A stretch of 64,000 nucleotides of DNA from JANWXD01 sp037446115 (GTDB taxonomy: Bacteria > Acidobacteriota > Terriglobia > Bryobacterales > Bryobacteraceae). The stretch spans positions 1 to 64,000 of the forward strand of contig JBBIJF010000005.1 in assembly GCA_037446115.1 (NCBI GenBank), in the 5' to 3' direction. Positions 59,784 through 64,000 of this stretch are shown in pieces (position 1 is the first letter of the stretch; each line of letters begins with the position of its first letter). The translations under genes and the position numbers were made by a program. The notes under the pieces were generated by a model that saw nothing but the letters and a program-made list of their open reading frames with translations, had not been told where the DNA came from and made no database searches.

Positions 59784-61283
59784 ATGTTCCGCAAGATCCT
59801 CGTGGCAAACCGCGGGGAGATCGCCGTACGCATTCTTCGAGCCCTGCGGGAGCTCGGCATACCGAGCGTGGCGATTTACTCCGATGCGGACCGCACTTCG
59901 CGCCACGTGCGCCTGGCGGATGAAGCCGCGCATGTGGGCCCGCCGCCTTCCAGGGAGAGCTACCTGAACATTGAGCGGATCCTAGCGGCGGCGCGGGCGC
60001 ACGGCGCCGATGCCATCCATCCCGGCTACGGGTTTCTCAGTGAGAATGCCGACTTCGCCGAAGCCTGCGAGCAGTCTGGGCTGACGTTTATCGGCCCACC
60101 CGCTTCCGCCATCCGGCGCATGGGATCGAAGCTCGAAGCGCGCCGGCTGGCGCGCGCCGCGGGCGTTCCGGTCGTGCCGGGCACTGACGAACCGTGCCGG
60201 ACGGTGGAGGAGGCCCGGCGCGCCGCCGCCCGGCTCGGCTGCCCGGTACTGCTGAAAGCGGATGCCGGCGGCGGGGGCAAAGGCATGCGGTTCGTGGAGC
60301 AGGAAAGCGAACTGGAAGCGGCGCTGCGCGACGCCGCCAGCGAGGCGGCACGCGCTTTCGGCGACCCCCGCATCTACGTGGAAAAAGTTCTCGACCGGCC
60401 GCGCCATATCGAGATTCAAGTGCTCGGGGACGGCTACGGCAACATCGTCCACCTGGGGGAACGGGAATGTTCGCTGCAGCGGCGCCATCAGAAAGTGGTC
60501 GAGGAATGCCCGTCGCCGCTTGTGACCTGGCACCCGGACCTGCGCCGGCTTCTGGGTGAGGCCGCGGTGCGGATTGCGCGGGCCGCGGGCTACCGGAACG
60601 CGGGCACGGTGGAATTTCTGGTGGACGGCGAACGCAACTTCTATTTTCTCGAAATGAACACGCGCCTTCAGGTGGAGCATCCGGTCACGGAGCTGGTGAC
60701 GGGGCTGGATCTGGTTCACTGGCAGATCCGCATCGCGGCCGGCGAGCCGCTTGCCTTCCGCCAGCAGGACATCCAATGGCGGGGAGTCGCTGTGGAGTGC
60801 AGGATTTACGCCGAGGATCCCGAGAATCACTTCTTCCCTTGCCCGGGGCTGATCACGGGACTCACGGAGCCTTCCGGGCCCGGCGTGCGCCTGGACTCCG
60901 GCGTCGAGGCGGGCTGGCAGGTCCCCGTAGAATATGATCCCTTGCTGGCGAAGCTGGTGGTCTGGGCCGAGACGCGGCCGGGGGCGATCGCGCGCATGCG
61001 GCGTGCGCTGGGGGAATACTGGATCGGCGGCATCAAGACCAATCTGCCGCTGTTCCGGCAGATCCTTGAGGACGAAGCTTTTCATCGCGGCGAGCTGCAC
61101 ACGCTGTTTCTCGATGAGTTCCTGTGCCGGCGCACGGCCATGCTCGAGCCAGTGCCCGCCGAGCTGGAGGCGGCTGCGGCGCTGGCCGCGGCCGCCTGTG
61201 CCCGCTCGCAGGCGCCCGCGCGGCGCAACGAAGCGCCGGTGAGTCTCTGGCGCCTGGCCGGCCGCGAGCGCATGCTGCGATGA
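59784..61283 (+). CDS. Biotin carboxylase subunit
   Basis: This 499-residue ATP-grasp protein carboxylates biotin with bicarbonate and ATP. It has the N-terminal segment ILVANRGEIAVRILRALRELG, the Gly-rich loop LLKADAGGGGKGM (about 156-168), EVNxRLQVEHPVTE-type residues in MNTRLQVEHPVTELVTG and the C-terminal cap. The length and 60-residue tail after about 440 fit the subunit of acyl-CoA carboxylases as much as AccC of acetyl-CoA carboxylase, so no symbol is given. The stop overlaps the BCCP start (ATGA). A TACAAT box 9 bases upstream and no Shine-Dalgarno suggest a near-leaderless transcript. Confidence 0.92.
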   Translation: MFRKILVANRGEIAVRILRALRELGIPSVAIYSDADRTSRHVRLADEAAHVGPPPSRESYLNIERILAAARAHGADAIHPGYGFLSENADFAEACEQSGLTFIGPPASAIRRMGSKLEARRLARAAGVPVVPGTDEPCRTVEEARRAAARLGCPVLLKADAGGGGKGMRFVEQESELEAALRDAASEAARAFGDPRIYVEKVLDRPRHIEIQVLGDGYGNIVHLGERECSLQRRHQKVVEECPSPLVTWHPDLRRLLGEAAVRIARAAGYRNAGTVEFLVDGERNFYFLEMNTRLQVEHPVTELVTGLDLVHWQIRIAAGEPLAFRQQDIQWRGVAVECRIYAEDPENHFFPCPGLITGLTEPSGPGVRLDSGVEAGWQVPVEYDPLLAKLVVWAETRPGAIARMRRALGEYWIGGIKTNLPLFRQILEDEAFHRGELHTLFLDEFLCRRTAMLEPVPAELEAAAALAAAACARSQAPARRNEAPVSLWRLAGRERMLR

Positions 61284-61780
61284 AGGTTCGCGTACGGGTC
61301 AACGGCCGTCCCGTGGAGCTGGAGCTGTCCGGAAACGGCGACGCCGCCACCGTACGGCTCGATCCTGCCGATCCGGCAGAGCGCGCCGCTTCGGTGCGGC
61401 AAGTGCAGCCGGGTTTGTATTCGGTGCTCCTCGGCGGCCGCAGTTTTGAAGTGCGGGTGGAGGTCTCTTCCCACGGCTGGACGGCGAGCGCCGGCGGTCA
61501 CCGGTTTGCCGTGGAAGTGGAGGATCCCAGAGAGCGGCGGCGGGGGCCGGGGCCGGGTTTGGAAGGACGCGCGGAGGTCACGGCTCCGATGCCGGGGCGG
61601 GTGGTGCGCGTGCTGGCGCGCGAAGGCGAGCAGGTGGAGGCCGGACAGGGCCTGTTGGTGGTGGAGGCCATGAAGATGCAAAACGAAATGCAAGCGCCCA
61701 AGAGTGGCCGCTTGGTGCGCCTCACGGTGAGGGAGGGTGAGGCGGTGAGCGCGGGGCAGGTTCTGGCTACGATCGAGTAG
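61280..61780 (+). CDS. Biotin carboxyl carrier protein-like subunit
   Basis: This 166-residue protein has a beta-rich N-terminal half (about 1-85) and a C-terminal biotinyl domain with biotin-accepting Lys132 in VEAMKMQNE. The N-terminal half differs from E. coli AccB, whose Ala/Pro linker is absent. It carries carboxybiotin from the subunit encoded upstream to a carboxyltransferase, which is not in the window. The last 14 bases overlap the beta-lactamase-fold gene in antiparallel. Confidence 0.9.
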   Translation: MKVRVRVNGRPVELELSGNGDAATVRLDPADPAERAASVRQVQPGLYSVLLGGRSFEVRVEVSSHGWTASAGGHRFAVEVEDPRERRRGPGPGLEGRAEVTAPMPGRVVRVLAREGEQVEAGQGLLVVEAMKMQNEMQAPKSGRLVRLTVREGEAVSAGQVLATIE

Positions 61781-63197
61781 CGGAACGCGGCGCCACGCCC
61801 AGCGCCGCGGCCAGCAGGAGCAAGGCCGCGGTGCTCAGCCCGAGCAAGGGGATGGCCACGCGCAGGCTGGAGGGCAAGGAGGCGAGAGGCCGGACGCCGC
61901 CAGCCAGCAGGTAGACGATGAATCCGGCCATCGCCGCCAGCAGCACGGACCGGACCTGCTGGATGCGGCTTGCGCGCCACTGTAAGCGGCGCCGCCCGGC
62001 CCGCCATTCCCGCCAGGCCCGCAGTGCACAGAGCGCGGTGGCAAGTCCGAGGATGGTGCCGGAAGCCGCGATGGCGAAGGCCCAGTTATCCGCCTGGCTT
62101 CCGAAGGAGGCGCGCTCGGGCGGGGGACCGCGGAGTCCGGCGGCGCGAGCCAGCAGGCCGCGCGCGACGGGGCCGGCTCGTGTCGTGCCCGCGTTGATCA
62201 GAACCGCCGCCGCCAACCGGCGGCGCGGACTCACGACCACGGCCGTATTGGCCCCCCAGATGAATCCCGTGTGTTCCAGCACCAGATCGCCCTGGAGCCA
62301 TTCGGCGTTGCGGTGCACATACCACCCCATTTGGTACGGAGCTCCGCGGCGACTGTCCAGCCATGTCCGAGCCGCCCCTGGCGGACCGAATTCGGGCACA
62401 CCGCGGAGAAAGGCGGCCAGCCACCGGCCCACATCCTCGGCCGGCGATTTGACCAGCGACGAACCGTACCAGCCGGAAAAATTCTGCGAGGCCACACGGA
62501 ACCGGCCCCAAGCCCGCTCGTGTTGCGCTGCCAGGCCCCACGCCTCTGCCTGGGCGACATCCAGAGTGGTGCGCCACATCCCAAGGGGCGCGAAGACGCT
62601 TTCGCGCATGTAGGCGGCGAAAGGACGCCCGGAAACCCGCTCGACAAGCGCCGCAAGGACTACGTAGTTACTGTTGGCGTAGCGGAAGCGTTGGCCGGGT
62701 CGGTAGCGGGGCTGAGCGGCGTGCAGTTGGCGAACCGCCAGCGCCAGATCTCCTTCGCCCGGCCGCCCGCAACAGGGAACCCGGTAGTCATCGGCTCGCA
62801 GCAGTCCGCTGGTGTGTTCGAGCAAGTGGCGTACCGTGATGCGATCCGACTCGGCGTGGTCCACGCGGAACTCCGGCAGGTAGCGCCGGACGGGCTCATC
62901 GAGCCGGAGCAGTCCCTCTTGTTCCAGCCGGGCTACGGCCAGGGCCGTGAGCGGCTTGCTGACCGAGGCGAGCTCAACCAAGGTGGCCGGAGTCATGGGT
63001 TCTCCGGTGGACAGGTCCCGTACGCCGTAGGCGCCGAGGAGGACCTCGGCCGGCTGCACGATGGCCGCCGCGAGCCCCGGCAAACGATTCAACTCCATCT
63101 CGGCGCGCAGGTAGTGGTCGAACGGCGCAGGAAGCGGCTGCGCGGCGCAAGGGACGAGGGCGAGCCAACCTGACAGAGCCAGGCGTGCAAAACGCAT
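61767..63197 (-). CDS. Serine beta-lactamase-fold hydrolase with C-terminal membrane segment
   Basis: This 476-residue protein has a signal peptide (to about residue 20), the class C/esterase-type SxxK motif (Ser78, Lys81 in ASVSKPL), a YxN-like motif (RYANSNY) and an HTG triplet (LEHTGF). It may be an esterase, D-aminopeptidase or PBP-like enzyme. From about 360 a set of four membrane helices forms a C-terminal anchor, seen in a subset of the family. It acts outside the cytoplasm. ATG 63197 follows GGAGGAGAGG; a GTG/ATG six codons upstream is less likely. Confidence 0.85.
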   Translation of the reverse strand: MRFARLALSGWLALVPCAAQPLPAPFDHYLRAEMELNRLPGLAAAIVQPAEVLLGAYGVRDLSTGEPMTPATLVELASVSKPLTALAVARLEQEGLLRLDEPVRRYLPEFRVDHAESDRITVRHLLEHTSGLLRADDYRVPCCGRPGEGDLALAVRQLHAAQPRYRPGQRFRYANSNYVVLAALVERVSGRPFAAYMRESVFAPLGMWRTTLDVAQAEAWGLAAQHERAWGRFRVASQNFSGWYGSSLVKSPAEDVGRWLAAFLRGVPEFGPPGAARTWLDSRRGAPYQMGWYVHRNAEWLQGDLVLEHTGFIWGANTAVVVSPRRRLAAAVLINAGTTRAGPVARGLLARAAGLRGPPPERASFGSQADNWAFAIAASGTILGLATALCALRAWREWRAGRRRLQWRASRIQQVRSVLLAAMAGFIVYLLAGGVRPLASLPSSLRVAIPLLGLSTAALLLLAAALGVAPRSATRS

Positions 63198-63250
63198 CCT
63201 CTCCTCCGGCCCCATCCTACTTCACCGTCGCGGGCGCCGACAGGCTGGCG

Positions 63251-63256
63251 GATAAT
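63251..63256 (+). promoter_or_regulatory. -10 box before the DnaC-like gene
   Basis: GATAAT ends 9 bases before ATG 63266, the same spacing as at 1392 and 59769. A GGAG in the gap could instead serve as ribosome site. Confidence 0.35.
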
Positions 63257-63265
63257 GGAGTCACC

Positions 63266-64000
63266 ATGGCGGAGTCCGTGTGTCCTCACTGCGGCGGCAG
63301 CGGGTGGGTGGTGGTCGAGCGGGAAGGCCTGTCCGGCGCCGAGCGGTGCGAATGCACGCTGGCGGACCGCCCGGCGCGTCTGGAGGAGCGCGCCGGCATT
63401 CCGCCCCTGTACCGCAACGCGTCCTTCGACAATTTTCTGCTGCCTGTGGATGACCCGGCCGCTCACCGGGCGCTGGCAAACGTGCTGCTGACCGTGCGCA
63501 CCTACGTGCGCCAGTTTCCGGCGACGGACAAACCAGGCCTGCTGTTCATCGGAGACCCGGGCACCGGAAAGACCCACTTAGCCGTGGCCGCCTTACGGAT
63601 GCTGCTGGCCCGGGGCTTCGAAGGGCTGTTTTTCGACTACCAGAACCTGCTCGACCGCATCCGCGCCAGCTACGATCCGACCTCCGGCGCCACGGACCGC
63701 GAGGCCTACCGCAGCGCGCTCGAAGCCGAGATCCTGCTGCTCGACGATTTGGGCGCCCACCGGGTCACCGACTGGGTGGAGGACACGGTGACCTCGATCA
63801 TCACCTACCGCTGCAACCATCGCAAGCCGCTGATTGCGACCACAAACCTCCGGGATCCTGACGCGGGCGATCCCCCGATCCCTGCCGGTCTGGCCGGCGA
63901 GCTTTCCAGCCGCCACTTGCTTGCGGAGCGCATCGGCTCGCGGGCCCGCTCGCGGCTGTTCGAGATGTGCAAAGTCATACGCATGCCGGTGAGCGACGAC
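63266..64000 (+). CDS. DnaC/IstB-like ATPase with N-terminal zinc finger (partial)
   Basis: The 245 residues inside the window run past its edge with no stop. CPHC (Cys6, Cys9) and CEC (Cys28, Cys30) form an N-terminal four-Cys zinc ribbon. The AAA+ core has Walker A GDPGTGKTH (Lys102) and Walker B ILLLDDLG (Asp160, Asp161), and a sensor-1-like TTN. This is the layout of DnaC-type helicase loaders rather than IstB of IS21, which lacks the ribbon. It would load DnaB at origins or forks. No transposase or inverted repeats are seen nearby. Confidence 0.85.
   Translation, partial: MAESVCPHCGGSGWVVVEREGLSGAERCECTLADRPARLEERAGIPPLYRNASFDNFLLPVDDPAAHRALANVLLTVRTYVRQFPATDKPGLLFIGDPGTGKTHLAVAALRMLLARGFEGLFFDYQNLLDRIRASYDPTSGATDREAYRSALEAEILLLDDLGAHRVTDWVEDTVTSIITYRCNHRKPLIATTNLRDPDAGDPPIPAGLAGELSSRHLLAERIGSRARSRLFEMCKVIRMPVSDD

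Noticed and set aside
63266..64000. IstB of an IS21 insertion sequence
   Set aside because: It carries a zinc ribbon and lacks a neighbouring istA or terminal inverted repeats inside the window.
1..64000. CRISPR arrays, prophage or integrative elements
   Set aside because: No evenly spaced repeats, integrase, recombinase or att-like duplication was seen; the tRNA-Leu at 37611 has no adjacent integrase.

Overview
The window is a gene-dense, very GC-rich bacterial chromosome segment. It has 64 protein genes (the first and last cut by the window edges), one tRNA-Leu(UAG) gene, and no recognisable insertion sequence, prophage or CRISPR array. The gene style points to Acidobacteriota, with the Solibacter/Bryobacter group the best guess. 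Reasons are Tat-exported Gfo/Idh/MocA and glycoside-hydrolase-like proteins, a PEP-CTERM protein, multihaem cytochromes next to a Rieske/cytochrome b pair, a CzcA/CusA-type efflux operon and many lineage-style secreted hypotheticals. This is inference from content; no 16S rRNA is present.

Layout. 0-4 kb: end of a MacB-type ABC permease pair, then a radical SAM/SPASM enzyme with two small unknown partners. 4-7.7 kb: nuclease, oxidoreductase, a deoxyhypusine-synthase-like enzyme behind a small helical gene, and a VanZ-like protein. 7.6-13.2 kb (minus): a complete tripartite heavy-metal RND efflux operon. 13.3-15.9 kb: glucan phosphorylase. 16-20.4 kb (minus): an envelope group (OB-fold protein, Lgt-like protein, M6 metalloprotease, Cys-rich secreted protein). 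20.6-25.2 kb: a respiratory cluster of Rieske protein, b6-type cytochrome b, a 9-CxxCH and a 5-CxxCH cytochrome. 25.2-32.7 kb (minus): a long housekeeping run acyP-apt-ispE-prs-rplY-pth-rpsF-rpsR-rplI-SDR-HEAT, tied by ATGA overlaps, divergent from hemB. 34.3-37.5 kb: a two-component system followed by an amidohydrolase and a degenerate PaaK-like protein. 37.6-43.9 kb: tRNA-Leu, a receiver-like protein lacking the phospho-Asp, a sugar epimerase, an internally duplicated secreted protein, a sirohaem nitrite/sulfite reductase, a nitroreductase and a GH5-like protein with different codon use. 44.2-51.7 kb: a TPR-like secreted protein, an APC permease, a HAD phosphatase and a two-gene glycan operon with a very large glycosyltransferase. 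51.8-64 kb: pheS-pheT, a TerC protein, a D-threonine aldolase-like enzyme, a PEP-CTERM protein, a biotin carboxylase/BCCP pair, a beta-lactamase-fold protein and a DnaC-like ATPase running off the end.

The cluster most worth study is the cytochrome group. It looks like a b6-type quinol-oxidising complex with no cytochrome c1 or f, in which multihaem cytochromes would take the electrons, and whose Rieske motif lacks the potential-raising serine. Also notable are the deoxyhypusine-synthase-like enzyme with altered pocket residues, the Lgt-like protein with Tyr in place of the essential His, the hairpin enclosing the M6 protease ribosome-binding site, and several -10 boxes so close to start codons that leaderless transcripts are likely. 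No obviously new defence or mobile system was seen.
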